From Trichomonas vaginalis G3 (lineage: Eukaryota > Parabasalia > Trichomonadida > Trichomonadidae): a stretch of DNA of 64,000 nt. Where the stretch lies: positions 30,519,896 through 30,583,895 of the forward strand of contig NC_067206.1 of the NCBI RefSeq assembly GCF_026262505.1, in the 5' to 3' direction. Below the pieces are notes generated by a model that saw only the letters and a list, made by a program, of their open reading frames with translations, was not told the origin of the DNA and did not search any database. The translations under genes and the position numbers were made by a program. This document shows positions 50,481 through 60,186 of the stretch, piece after piece (the first letter of the stretch is position 1; each line of letters opens with the position of its first letter).

Positions 50481-51206
50481 TCAAAAGTGAATTAAAAGAA
50501 CACATAAATTTTTATCATCTGCGACGTGACGAATACATTTTAATTTACTCAAGAATGCGTACCCTGATACATTAAATCTAATTCCTGTCTTATTTAATTT
50601 CACAACTTTGAAAAGGAATGTATGAATAGCTATGAAATGATGACGAGATGATTTATGTGTTGCTTCCATTTTTTCTGAAATAAATGAATAAATATAATGT
50701 TTATAAGTTTTCATATCTTTTATGTTCTTAATAACGAATGGAATAGATCTTTCCACTTCGTCCTCCTTCGGAGCTGTTCTTTCATATGAAACATCAACGG
50801 TATCTTCAACAATGAAACCACAATCGCATAAAATTTTATATGTACCAATTGTTTCTTTTGATATTTTATCTAACAAATCAAAAACTTTATCAACACCTGT
50901 ACATTTATTTAAATAATAATTTGTGTAAATATCATGGTCTTCTTTCTTAATCGTATTTGTTGCATATGTATTTTTCAGTGCTTTTTTGAATTTTTCAGAA
51001 TCAAGAGGAGGTGAAAGTAATATACATGGATAATCTCCATCGTCAATAAATTGTAACTTATGTTTATGAATAAATTTTGTGCCTTCTTCTGAAAGTGTTT
51101 CGTCAATATCACCATCTAATAAATTTTTAGTAGATTCCAAAAAGTAATTTTTATATCTTTCCTCATGTGATTTTTGAACTTCTGATTCTGAAGCTGGGAT
51201 ATTCAT
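50481..51206 (-). CDS. Unknown Polinton protein, 241 aa
   Basis: Open frame starting MNIPASESEVQKSHEERYKN. Acidic first half, mixed composition in the second (SSRHHFIAIHTFLFKVVKLN). No motif recognised. No start-site motif lies directly upstream; it follows the previous gene by 17 bases, so it may be translated from a shared transcript or have a different start. Confidence 0.5.
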   Translation of the reverse strand: MNIPASESEVQKSHEERYKNYFLESTKNLLDGDIDETLSEEGTKFIHKHKLQFIDDGDYPCILLSPPLDSEKFKKALKNTYATNTIKKEDHDIYTNYYLNKCTGVDKVFDLLDKISKETIGTYKILCDCGFIVEDTVDVSYERTAPKEDEVERSIPFVIKNIKDMKTYKHYIYSFISEKMEATHKSSRHHFIAIHTFLFKVVKLNKTGIRFNVSGYAFLSKLKCIRHVADDKNLCVLLIHF

Positions 51207-51223
51207 TAAACCTCTACTTCATT

Positions 51224-51604
51224 TCAGCATTTCTTAATTCTTAATTTTTCATCTATTTCATTTCTTAATTGTTCCAATTTCTCAATCTCATCGTTATAAT
51301 ATTCATCTTGTTTAATTTTTTCTTCAAAATATTCAGGAGGTGTTTCAAGGCTCTCTGAGCCCAGGTCCTCTGGACCATAAAGAGGAATATTCTCCTGTTT
51401 TTCAACTTTTTTGGGATATAAATATCTCATTATAGCCTTTTTAGTAATTGGTCCGTTATATTTAAATTCATTCAACAATCTGGAAAACTCTTTCACATTC
51501 TGCATATATGTTGGATAAGAACCGTCTCCAAAATTTTCTAAAATATTTTCTAATTCTGAATTAGTGAACTTTAAAGATTTCAATGAATTAGTTGTTATAC
51601 TCAT
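51224..51604 (-). CDS. Unknown Polinton protein, 126 aa
   Basis: Starts MSITTNSLKSLKFTNSELEN after TTTTTATCTTTTATTTTATAATAA. Middle segment Pro- and Glu-rich (PLYGPEDLGSESLETPPEY), C-terminal coiled coil (DEIEKLEQLRNEIDEKLRIK). Not recognised. Confidence 0.5.
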   Translation of the reverse strand: MSITTNSLKSLKFTNSELENILENFGDGSYPTYMQNVKEFSRLLNEFKYNGPITKKAIMRYLYPKKVEKQENIPLYGPEDLGSESLETPPEYFEEKIKQDEYYNDEIEKLEQLRNEIDEKLRIKKC

Positions 51605-51659
51605 TTATTATAAAATAAAAGATAAAAATTTTATTTGATTTTATATAAGATTATTTTGA

Positions 51660-51995
51660 TTAATAAGGAATTAATTTCATTTTATGTCTTATAATGTGCG
51701 CATATGTATTTAAAAGGCATTCATTGAATTGCTTTTCAATCTCTTTCTTTTTTTCATCTTCGAATATTATATCATTTTCATGTTCGAAGCTTGTAAGTTT
51801 GTTATCTTCAAATATTATATTAGTTTCATATATCAAATTATGATATCGGTCATATTCTTTTAAGTGATAAATAAATATAAAATTTACGGTTCCTTTAATT
51901 TTAAATTCAAAATTAATTTTACAACAGCTTTGTGGATCAATTAGTAAATCAATCAAATAATGTTCAAAATCAGATATTATTCTTTTTCCATACAT
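51660..51995 (-). CDS. Unknown Polinton protein, 111 aa
   Basis: Starts MYGKRIISDFEHYLIDLLID after TTTTTTATTTAATATAAA. Beta-rich centre (FEFKIKGTVNFIFIYHL), helical end. Not recognised. It is the last gene before the right terminal repeat. Confidence 0.5.
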   Translation of the reverse strand: MYGKRIISDFEHYLIDLLIDPQSCCKINFEFKIKGTVNFIFIYHLKEYDRYHNLIYETNIIFEDNKLTSFEHENDIIFEDEKKKEIEKQFNECLLNTYAHIIRHKMKLIPY

Positions 51996-52007
51996 TTTAT
52001 ATTAAAT

Positions 52008-52692
52008 AAAAAATTGACACCATATTTGGAATCTATGCAAAAATATATTCTTTTTATTAATGGTAATATAGGAATTGTAGGAATAAAAACTTTTTATAAA
52101 TTATTCATAAATTTTTAAAATTAATGTTAAAAAAAATGATACAAAATCGCTCGATATTGTATTTCATTATGGTAGTGAATCTTTTATTCATGAAAATAAT
52201 TATTTCTAATTTCTTTTACTCTCTCGTATATACTAGATTTGAAGAATTCAGAACATTTCCCATAATCTCCTAAATGTTTTCTTATCTTATTGGTTTTCCA
52301 TTCATTATATGAAACTGAATAAACTTTATCTTTATCTTTACACCTTTCATCACTTCCAATATATTTATATCTCAGTTTTGATTTAGCATTTTCATATTCA
52401 TTAGCGTTTAATAATTCACAGTCTTCCTTTTTAAATTGATGTTTAAGATATTCAGGATTAACAATTCTATAATATTGCTTCCCTTTAAATCTTTGAATAT
52501 AAACAGGAACACCATCCTCTAAAATTCGATAATCTATTTTATCTGGTTTTACTTGTTGGGTCATTTATGTAAGAATAAAAAAATAAATTATTTTAAAATT
52601 AATATGTTAAAATAATGATACAAAATCGCTCGATATTGTATGAATTCTTACGTTTACAAAAAAAGTCACACACCCCGCCCTATCCTACTACT
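52008..52692 (-). repeat. Right terminal inverted repeat of the Polinton
   Basis: Mirror of 33878-34562. One base differs in the outermost 20 (GGATAGGG against GGATAAGG). It ends CCTACTACT, followed by the target duplication TATGTT. Confidence 0.9.
52184..52564 (-). CDS. Unknown protein encoded in the Polinton right terminal repeat
   Basis: Encodes the same 126 aa as 34006-34386, with the same upstream start-site motif and palindromic element. See that entry for the description. Confidence 0.6.
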   Translation of the reverse strand: MTQQVKPDKIDYRILEDGVPVYIQRFKGKQYYRIVNPEYLKHQFKKEDCELLNANEYENAKSKLRYKYIGSDERCKDKDKVYSVSYNEWKTNKIRKHLGDYGKCSEFFKSSIYERVKEIRNNYFHE

Positions 52693-52698
52693 TATGTT
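52693..52698. repeat. Polinton target-site duplication, right
   Basis: TATGTT, identical to 33872-33877. Confidence 0.9.
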
Positions 52699-53264
52699 TC
52701 CACTCAATTAATACAAAGGTTTCAAGTCTACTATCCAATGAGAATGATTGATACTAGTGGAGCAATACAAAAATATTGTTTTGTTGTAGAATTTTTATTC
52801 ATTGATGAAAATTTAACTCATTGCTAATTGAATTATTACATATAAATCTATGACTAGATAAATTTATAACTCTATGCAATAAATGATGAGTTGTCGGATT
52901 CCTGATATAAAAAAAAATAAATTTAAATGATATTGTTCTAAATTTGATCCAATTCTTCGTTAAAATGATGTCTGTTTTTAAAAAGAAAATAAATTGGCTC
53001 AAATATTAAAGATTTACACTGAATTTTTCGTTTTTGTAAGTTAGCCTTATTTTCTTAAAGTTTTTTTAAAAAATATTTTATACAATTGTTATTACAAAAA
53101 AAATACATTAAAGATTTGTGAGCGTAAAATTATATGTGATGTACGTTAAAAACATTAATCAGATTTTCTTACTTCTTATTCTATTTCATTCAAGATATTT
53201 GATAAAATTTCATGGGCGATGTCACTTTTCAAAATTTCGTTTTTGTCATCAAGGATTTTTATTG
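52699..53264. other. Intergenic region between the Polinton and the 600-aa host gene
   Basis: AT-rich with no gene or repeat seen. TCACTTTTC at 53222 and TCATCAAGG at 53247 are possible initiators of the next gene. Confidence 0.5.
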
Positions 53265-55067
53265 ATGGATTACCTTGATGACGAAACAACAGAAACATTA
53301 TTAATGAAATATGGGTGCTCAAATAATCTTCCTGTTGTTCCAGATATACAAAAACCTTCATCATTAGAAGAATCTATCGAAAAAGCAGGAAAATACGTCC
53401 TAAAATTAAGAGATAAAAGATTTCCTGCAGATATTCCTGTTGGATCTACACCAGGATCTGTCTACAAGCAAGCATATATCGAAGTGCAAAAGAAAAATCA
53501 GTCACAAGCTAATGATATATTTAAATTTCCTTCTCATCTAGTTGATGACCCAACAGTTGAAGGGTGGTATCATATGACGCATGTTACACAGATTCTGAAA
53601 GAAATTAACTCTCTTCCATATAAAGATATCGTGAAAAAGAGTGAAATGATTAAATTATTTCAAGAAAAAGTCATTAATCTCGTAAAAATTATGAAGAAAG
53701 ACGGTCTTATTGTCGCCAATACCAGAAAAAAACCTTCAACTGTCGCAATCGATTACTTTGTTAAAGAATTAAACAAATGTCGCAAAGAGCTCATCGATAA
53801 GTCGATCAAAGAGAATCAAATAGACAACGATTTGCTTACCGGCGATGTCGTAAATGAATTTATTTCCCCTCAAAAATCAACTCTTCGACCTGGTCGCTTG
53901 AAAGTACCAACTTTTCCAGAAGAAGATGGTGCCATTGAAGAGAAAATTACGCGTAGTATTGCTTTCGCTGAAAGCGCTCTTCCTCCTTCGTATCGCTACA
54001 CTGATTTATGTTTGAATGACGAGTCGAGGAAAGATTTTCATAGAGGACTGAAGAAAACACTTAACGCATTTAGCGAATTCTTCGAACCAATACCAAAAGA
54101 AAAAGCGCAAACAGTTCCCGTTTCTCCGAGAGATGATTTCCTTCCACCGCCAATTTTACCGAAAACACCACTTAGAGTTCTCACAAGACCGGTCTCCCGC
54201 ATCAATACACCTAAAAAGGTGATACTTAAACCGCAAACAAAACCGCCAAAAATTATCAATGTCTGGCATATGACGGATCCGATCGCCAAATTCAGAAATG
54301 GCGTCTTTGTTGATGAACTAAAGGAAATGTCGCACGTAATTGGCAATCTGGAAATTCCTCCCTCTGAAATTGATTCAAATGAAAATTTAATTCCGGATGT
54401 TCTGAAAGTTGGAAACACCCAAGCCGAACAACCGGATAACCAGCCGAATATGATGAACGATACATGGAATACTGACCTTGACGATAAGAAATCTATCGAC
54501 GATAAAAGTAAGGAAAAACTAAATGTTCCATTGATCAACGAGGAACATAAACCAGATCCTTACTTTATACAGTATGTAAGTAACGCGATAACTTCAGCAG
54601 AAAGCGCAAAAGAGTTATTATCTCATTACGAGCTCAACAAAAACGATCAAGCTGGAACATCTACGGAAGAGATATTCCAGAATATATGGAAGCAATTGGG
54701 CTTTTCTATGAGGCAAAGATTAGAAATGTTAGTAAAATACACAAATTCTTCAGATGAAGCATCAAAACTCACAGATTCTCTTCCAACATGGGAGAAAGCA
54801 CTTCAAGAATACCAACACTATACGAAATGTTATACAGAACTTCGAGATTTTATTCGATTCGAATATGCTCCAGGAGTTAACGATAGAAAGCTCAACGAAC
54901 TACACGTGAACATACAGAGATCTGAAGAAGCGCTTACAAACGTCGCAACTACGTTAAGAGAAAACTACGGCGATGAATTAATCATTCACAGGAAAAGCTC
55001 AGCATCGTTGATACAACTACATCAAGCTAAAATCCGAAATCTACTACAAGAAAAGCATATTGCTTAA
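53265..55067 (+). CDS. Unrecognised host protein, 600 aa, mostly helical
   Basis: The start is placed at the ATG at 53265 (MDYLDDETTETLLMKYG), because the 49 codons further upstream are hydrophobic and AT-rich like the intergenic DNA. Residues about 1-210 are helical with motifs HLVDDPTVEGWYHMTHV and KKPSTVAIDYFVKELNKCRK. Residues about 285-330 are Pro-rich and basic (LPPPILPKTPLRVLTRPVSR). The C-terminal 180 residues are helical, with a likely coiled coil (NELHVNIQRSEEALTNVATT). It has no signal or membrane segment. The architecture recalls coiled-coil proteins of flagella or the cytoskeleton, but I cannot name a family. Codon use is that of a real host gene. Confidence 0.65.
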   Translation: MDYLDDETTETLLMKYGCSNNLPVVPDIQKPSSLEESIEKAGKYVLKLRDKRFPADIPVGSTPGSVYKQAYIEVQKKNQSQANDIFKFPSHLVDDPTVEGWYHMTHVTQILKEINSLPYKDIVKKSEMIKLFQEKVINLVKIMKKDGLIVANTRKKPSTVAIDYFVKELNKCRKELIDKSIKENQIDNDLLTGDVVNEFISPQKSTLRPGRLKVPTFPEEDGAIEEKITRSIAFAESALPPSYRYTDLCLNDESRKDFHRGLKKTLNAFSEFFEPIPKEKAQTVPVSPRDDFLPPPILPKTPLRVLTRPVSRINTPKKVILKPQTKPPKIINVWHMTDPIAKFRNGVFVDELKEMSHVIGNLEIPPSEIDSNENLIPDVLKVGNTQAEQPDNQPNMMNDTWNTDLDDKKSIDDKSKEKLNVPLINEEHKPDPYFIQYVSNAITSAESAKELLSHYELNKNDQAGTSTEEIFQNIWKQLGFSMRQRLEMLVKYTNSSDEASKLTDSLPTWEKALQEYQHYTKCYTELRDFIRFEYAPGVNDRKLNELHVNIQRSEEALTNVATTLRENYGDELIIHRKSSASLIQLHQAKIRNLLQEKHIA

Positions 55068-57049
55068 TATTATTTAATATTATAGATTCTTTGTTTGTAA
55101 ATATTATCTATCTTTACTTATGGTGTTTTTGTCTGAAATAATTCTCACTCTTTGAGCAAATATTTTATAAAAAAAATTATTGAAAATTAAAAAACGATAA
55201 AATGTATCAACGAAAGATGTGAGGTAATAGTGTGCATAAGTGCATTCAGTTTTTCGAAGTCTTAAAGCTATCTGTATTTATCGAAATTTTTGTCGAATTA
55301 ACTTAATTTCGGAAGCATTCCTATATCTACTGGAATGTATTAGAGTAACGTAGGTTCAATATCGATTGGATTTTAAAGTAATGAAAACAGAATATTTTAT
55401 TTCTGTAAATGTCATTTGTTGAGGCGTGCCCCACATTAGCGCTTTATATGTAATAGGTTCATACATAATTTCTTTCTAATGAAATTTTCGTGAGAAGAAA
55501 AGCATAAAAACGAGATATTGTAAGTACGATCGACTAACCAATGCGTTGTAGTCATGATTGTTGCAAGAAACTCTTGAAAATATTGGAAGATGAATGTTTA
55601 TTTTGGTAATTGAACTGGAAATGAGATAGTTTTAAAGCAAATTCATGCTGGTAGTATAAGTTGGTTATTTTGTGGACAATTTTGTGCATTAGCTATCTTA
55701 AGTAAGTCAATAATAAAAAAGAGTAGCAATTTATCTTTGAAAAGTTTCATTAAGCAGGCCAATTATGCTTAACATGGCATAAATTCTAATTCTTAAGTTG
55801 TCATGACTATTATCTTTGATAATGGAATCTGTGCAGTGACCTGTAAGATTAACTTCATATGAATTATTGTAAAATTTGAGTATTGTTTGTGATCATTTAG
55901 TGATACAATGGACATATAATTGGGAAAACTGAAGCAATTATGGGATCAAACTTTATATTTGAGGAATTTATTTTAAAATATTGGTCAATTATGAGAAAAT
56001 ATGTATTTCAACATAAAAATATAAATTTTTCACTAATATATGATATGTTTGTGCATTTAGATTTGTTTTTAAATATCGTAAAATTCCAAAAAATTTATCT
56101 TTAGTAAAAATTGATGAGAAAATCTAGTGCAATGAAATTCAAAATCTGGATTTCGCGATTTTTTTGGAAAATCAATTATATTCTAATTGTTCAAATATTT
56201 AATTTTATCACAAAAAAAGTATGAAAATAAACATTATCGACAGAATTTCGATAACAAATTCGGTCAGTATTAAGAGTTTTACATGATTTTATGCATGAAA
56301 TAACTTTGAATTTAAATGGTAAAGTGTAAAAACATTACAAATAACTTTCAAATCATGTTTATACGGATTTTCAATTTTGAAATATAGTACCTGATTCTTT
56401 TTATGATAGGATTTTATTTGATGCAGTCCATATTTTAATTTTTTCCTTCAGTAATAGAAAATTGATTAAATATTGTATCAAAAATACTAATAAACTTGAC
56501 TTCAAAGAGTCATCATAAATGATGATGCAATATTGATAAATATGTACATAATGATCAGCCTGTTGGCTTTCCATAATTCGATAAATATGATAAATATTGC
56601 ATTAATCAGTTGCGAACAAAAATACCACCATCTTTCGTTTTTTTACGCTGAAACATACTAACATTGGTTTAAGTTTATTCTTTAAATAGATAAAATTATG
56701 TTGTTTCAACTTTTCAAAGAGCACTCTCAATTTAAACCGCAATAATCGTCAAGTAGCCACATATTATTTTTATCCATAAACTTATCGAATTTATTATAAA
56801 ATTTTTTTATTCGTTCATTGAACCTAAAAGTGACAACTGATCGTTAGTTTTATCGAAATTGAATGCAATCATAATTGAATGATTTGAGTACTCATGTGGT
56901 CTTCACTTCTGACCAACTTTTGCTAAATAATCAAGTACATTTTAAGATGTTTCGAAATAAATAAAAATTTTCGAAATTGAGAACAACAAACATAGATTTT
57001 TTTATGAACCAATCAAATTTGAATGGTAAAGTCTTTTGAATGCCAAACA
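55068..57049. other. AT-rich intergenic region upstream of the 6-phosphogluconate dehydrogenase gene
   Basis: About 2 kb with no ORF of interest, no repeat and no RNA gene that I can see. Confidence 0.6.
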
Positions 57050-57058
57050 TCATTTTTA
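57050..57058 (+). promoter_or_regulatory. Initiator of the 6-phosphogluconate dehydrogenase gene
   Basis: TCATTTTTA, 14 bases upstream of the ATG at 57066, a very good match to the trichomonad initiator TCAYTWTTCATTA-type start sites. It rules out the TTG at 57036 as the start. Confidence 0.65.
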
Positions 57059-57065
57059 TCTTATC

Positions 57066-58451
57066 ATGACAGATGATATATGCGTTGTCGGAACAGGAGT
57101 TATGGGTGCTTCCATCGCAAGGAACCTCGCTCATCATGGCTCCAAAGTTATTGGTTATGATATCTCATGGGAAAGAACACAGAAGTTACTCGAATTAAAG
57201 GAGGAAAACATTACAGGTTACAAGACACTTGAAGAGGTTGTCAAGAACCTTAAGACTCCTCGTGTTTTCCTTGTTATGGTTAACGCAGAATACGTTGATG
57301 ATGTTATTAAGTCACTCAAGCCTTTATTGGAAAAGAACGATATCATCATTGACGGTGGCAACTCCCATTGGCCAGATACAGAAAGACGTCAGAAAGAAAT
57401 TGCTGACTCAGGAATCCACTTTGTTGGCATGGGTATTTCTGGTGGCCAAGAAGGCGCTCTTAATGGTCCATCAATGATGTTTGGTGGAGCTCCAGAGGAC
57501 TGGGAACGTTGCAAGCCAATTCTTGAACCAATCGCAGCCAAATCTGCTGATGGCCAGCCATGCGTTGACTTCATGGGCAAAGGTGGCAGTGGTCACTTTG
57601 TCAAGATGGTTCACAATGCTATCGAATACTCAGATATGCAGCTTATCGCCGAAACATATTTCTTACTCAAGAATTCTCTCAACAAATCCAACGATGAGAT
57701 CGCAGACATCTTCGGCGAATGGAATAAGGGTGTTCTCAAGTCCTATTTGGTCGAAATCACAGAGAAAGTCTTGAGAAAGAAAGAAGGTGATGTTTCATTG
57801 ATTGATTTAATCGTCGATGCTGCAGAACAAAAAGGAACAGGAAAATGGACATCTCAGGATTCCTACGATATCCCAGCTTGCACACCTGCTTTTGGTGAGG
57901 CCGTTTACGCTAGAGTTCTCTCATCCTTGAAAGATGAGAGAGTCGAAGCTGAAAAAGTCATCAATCATCATTCCATTGAGAATTCAGAAATCAAAATTAC
58001 AGTTGAAGACCTTGAAAAGGCTCTCTACGCTTCAAAGATCATCTCATACGCTCAAGGCTTATGCATGATCCAGAAATTCTCAAAGAAGAACGGTTACGAT
58101 ATTGATATTTCAAAGTGCGCTAAGGTTTGGAGAGGCGGCTGCATCATCAGAGCTGACTTCTTGAATGATATTTCCAAGTACTACACAAAGGAGACAAAGA
58201 ACCTTTTGTTGATTCCATTCTTCAAAGAGGCTGTTGAACAGAGACTTGAATCACTTCGTAATATCGTTGCTTACAGCTCTCTCAAGGCTCTTCCTGTCCC
58301 ACTTTACTCTTCTTGCCTTTCATACCTCGATTCATACACAAGAGCTAAGCTCCCAGCTAACCTTATCCAAGGCCTTAGAGACTTCTTCGGCGCTCACACT
58401 TACGAAAGAATTGATAAATGCGGCCACTTCCATACAGAGTGGACTGCTTAA
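57066..58451 (+). CDS. gnd: 6-phosphogluconate dehydrogenase, decarboxylating
   Basis: A 461-aa enzyme, the usual length for the short cytosolic form. It oxidises 6-phosphogluconate to ribulose 5-phosphate and CO2 with NADP+, in the pentose phosphate pathway. Motifs: dinucleotide fold VGTGVMGASIARNLA at residues 6-20; GGNSHWPDTERR; substrate-binding GMGISGGQEGALNGPS; catalytic Lys in SGHFVKMVHNAIEY; KGTGKWTSQ; and the C-terminal PANLIQGLRDFFGAHTYERI, which closes the active site of the partner subunit. All key residues seem present. Richer in GC at third positions than the other genes, as expected of a highly expressed gene. The ATG is chosen from the initiator 14 bases upstream. Confidence 0.97.
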   Translation: MTDDICVVGTGVMGASIARNLAHHGSKVIGYDISWERTQKLLELKEENITGYKTLEEVVKNLKTPRVFLVMVNAEYVDDVIKSLKPLLEKNDIIIDGGNSHWPDTERRQKEIADSGIHFVGMGISGGQEGALNGPSMMFGGAPEDWERCKPILEPIAAKSADGQPCVDFMGKGGSGHFVKMVHNAIEYSDMQLIAETYFLLKNSLNKSNDEIADIFGEWNKGVLKSYLVEITEKVLRKKEGDVSLIDLIVDAAEQKGTGKWTSQDSYDIPACTPAFGEAVYARVLSSLKDERVEAEKVINHHSIENSEIKITVEDLEKALYASKIISYAQGLCMIQKFSKKNGYDIDISKCAKVWRGGCIIRADFLNDISKYYTKETKNLLLIPFFKEAVEQRLESLRNIVAYSSLKALPVPLYSSCLSYLDSYTRAKLPANLIQGLRDFFGAHTYERIDKCGHFHTEWTA

Positions 58452-58705
58452 ACTTATTTATTAAAAAATTATCTATCTCTATCCTAAATTCAATACTTTT
58501 TCTATACATACCAATTAACAGAACATGCTAATTATAAAGACGGATGTTCAAAATCTCATTTTAGTAAAGTTTTTATATCATATTTTATGTTTTTATTTAA
58601 TTTATTGTATTGTCAACTTGAAAAATTTTATATTTAATACATTTGGAAACTTTATTTATTAGCAATAATGATGAAATTTTATGTAAATAATTCCTTGATA
58701 GATAT

Positions 58706-59371
58706 TCATTTCAATTTCTCGTATGTTCCATCAAGAACATGGGTAAAATCTTGGATATAGTAGTGAGCTAATTGTCTCTTTTCTTGATCATGTTTTGCAG
58801 AAAAAGTATCATAGATAGCGCAAACATGCATTCCAGCACTAAGACCAGATTTTATGCCAGAAACTGAATCTTCGAAGACCAAGCACTTGGCTGGATCAAC
58901 ATTGAAATAAGATGCTGCCTTTAAATAAACATCAGGGGCTGGTTTAGCCTTTTCTACTTCGCAAGAAGTAAAAACTGTATCAATATATTCGCTTAAGTTC
59001 TTTGATTTAACGATCGCTTCTCCGAGTTCACGAGCATTACTTGTACAAATAGCTGTTTTAATATTCCTTTCACGCAATAATTTCATCAAATCAACAGCAC
59101 CTGGCTTTACTTCAGCATCTTCTGTATATAATTTATGGGCCAATGAGATCCATTGGTCATAAAGTTCCTTAACTGTTCCCTTACATCCAAGAGATTGAAA
59201 GAGTTCCATTGATTGAGTAAAGCTCATGCTATAAAATTTTGCGGTTAAATCTTTTGGAACTTCAAGACCATGTGCAGCAAAGAACTTTTTATCAACCATT
59301 GGTGGCAACATCAATGAATTTAGAATAGTACCATCCATATCGAAAAATACAGCTTCGATTCCGTCAAGCAT
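58706..59371 (-). CDS. HAD-superfamily hydrolase (beta-phosphoglucomutase-like)
   Basis: A 221-aa protein with all four HAD motifs: FFDMDGTI (nucleophile Asp and acid Asp), ICTSN (motif II), KAKPAPDVY (motif III Lys) and VFEDSVSGIKSG (motif IV acidic pair). The cap domain between motifs I and II is the helical type of subfamily IA, as in beta-phosphoglucomutase and 2-deoxyglucose-6-phosphate phosphatase. The substrate is probably a small sugar phosphate; sequence alone does not decide between mutase and phosphatase. It is convergent with the dehydrogenase gene, about 250 bp apart. The start follows TTCAAAAAAATG, where TCA may be the initiator. Confidence 0.85.
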   Translation of the reverse strand: MLDGIEAVFFDMDGTILNSLMLPPMVDKKFFAAHGLEVPKDLTAKFYSMSFTQSMELFQSLGCKGTVKELYDQWISLAHKLYTEDAEVKPGAVDLMKLLRERNIKTAICTSNARELGEAIVKSKNLSEYIDTVFTSCEVEKAKPAPDVYLKAASYFNVDPAKCLVFEDSVSGIKSGLSAGMHVCAIYDTFSAKHDQEKRQLAHYYIQDFTHVLDGTYEKLK

Positions 59372-60186
59372 TTTTTTGAATTTTATAAACCCATCAATAA
59401 ACGATTTTTTCTGATATTTCAGACCTATACAATCAAATCAATTTTTGGAAAATTTTATTTTACCAAATTCCAAAAAACAAGCTATATTCAGGTAGTGATA
59501 TTATAAAAACATACTTCCATTCAATAAATGTTACAAGACACAGCGATTTGAAAGGTCTATCAAACAGTTCAAATTCGATAAAAATACATCCATGATTATA
59601 GCAGTGGTCGAAACTCCCTTTAACATTGACATACATGCAATTAAAAACCAGAACAAAGGGGAAAAATACAACTGTTCAATTGAGAACTCATAGAAAATGT
59701 TGTATGTGCTCCTCCAAAAAATTTCAAATAAAATTTGTTCATTTGTATAAATTTTATTAACCGTTGAAAATAGTAACAGACTTTATATGTTACATCTTTG
59801 GTTTCAAACATTTTGTATTGAAGGAAATTCTTGCGATATTCAAGAAATTACTTTCTTCAAAATCAGTCTCTGCCGGCTTAACTAGATCCTCACTCTTTAT
59901 TTTCTCCACTCCTTATCTTACCATCGAACAAATATTATTTCTTTTATGTAATTATCAAAAACATTTACAAGAAAATGCATAGTATTTGTCACCAAAATTG
60001 AATGTAACATAAATACTTGAGTTTCAACAAACAAAAGAAATAATTTGAAATTGTTTTTCAATAAAAATTATTTTTATTGACATACGATAAAAACCTATAT
60101 AGTTCTTGGATTTTTAGTTACAAATAAATCTATTAATACATGATTCCTTATCAAACCTTACAATTTATTAATTTATTCTCTCGTGT
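59372..60186. other. Intergenic region between the HAD and Myb genes
   Basis: Mostly AT-rich. A stretch on the minus strand around 59800-59915 (EDLVKPAETDFEESNFLNIA) has slightly protein-like composition but no start or partner frame; it may be the remnant of a gene. Nothing else seen. Confidence 0.45.

Larger units (their letters stand above)
33878..52692. mobile_element. Polinton/Maverick element
   Basis: 18,815 bp between 6-bp target duplications, with about 685-bp terminal inverted repeats that begin AGTAGTAGGATA and differ by very little. Parts recognised: protein-primed-type DNA polymerase B, retroviral-type integrase, primase-SF3 helicase, a phage-like collar/fibre protein and at least eight small unknown genes, one of them inside each terminal repeat. 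Genes of the double jelly-roll capsid, minor capsid, packaging ATPase and cysteine protease are not visible. Around 4.7 kb is 209-bp satellite. The polymerase, integrase and helicase genes are broken, about ten breaks in all, while the fibre gene and most small genes look whole. The clean ends suggest a recent insertion. Confidence 0.92.

Noticed and set aside
53118-53264. 49-codon N-terminal extension of the 600-aa host protein, which would look like a membrane segment
   Set aside because: It is hydrophobic only because it is AT-rich, begins with a non-ATG-type context and contains no initiator; the ATG at 53265 starts a protein-like acidic sequence.
57036-57065. TTG start giving a 10-residue extension to 6-phosphogluconate dehydrogenase
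   Set aside because: It would include the initiator TCATTTTTA in the coding region, and the family starts directly before the dinucleotide fold.
57229-57774. Overlapping frames inside the 6-phosphogluconate dehydrogenase gene on both strands
   Set aside because: They are shadows of a highly conserved gene; none has a domain or start signal of its own.
59764-59982. A 72-codon plus-strand frame in the HAD-Myb intergenic region
   Set aside because: No start context and no recognisable motif; the opposite strand has equally protein-like pieces, so neither is supported.
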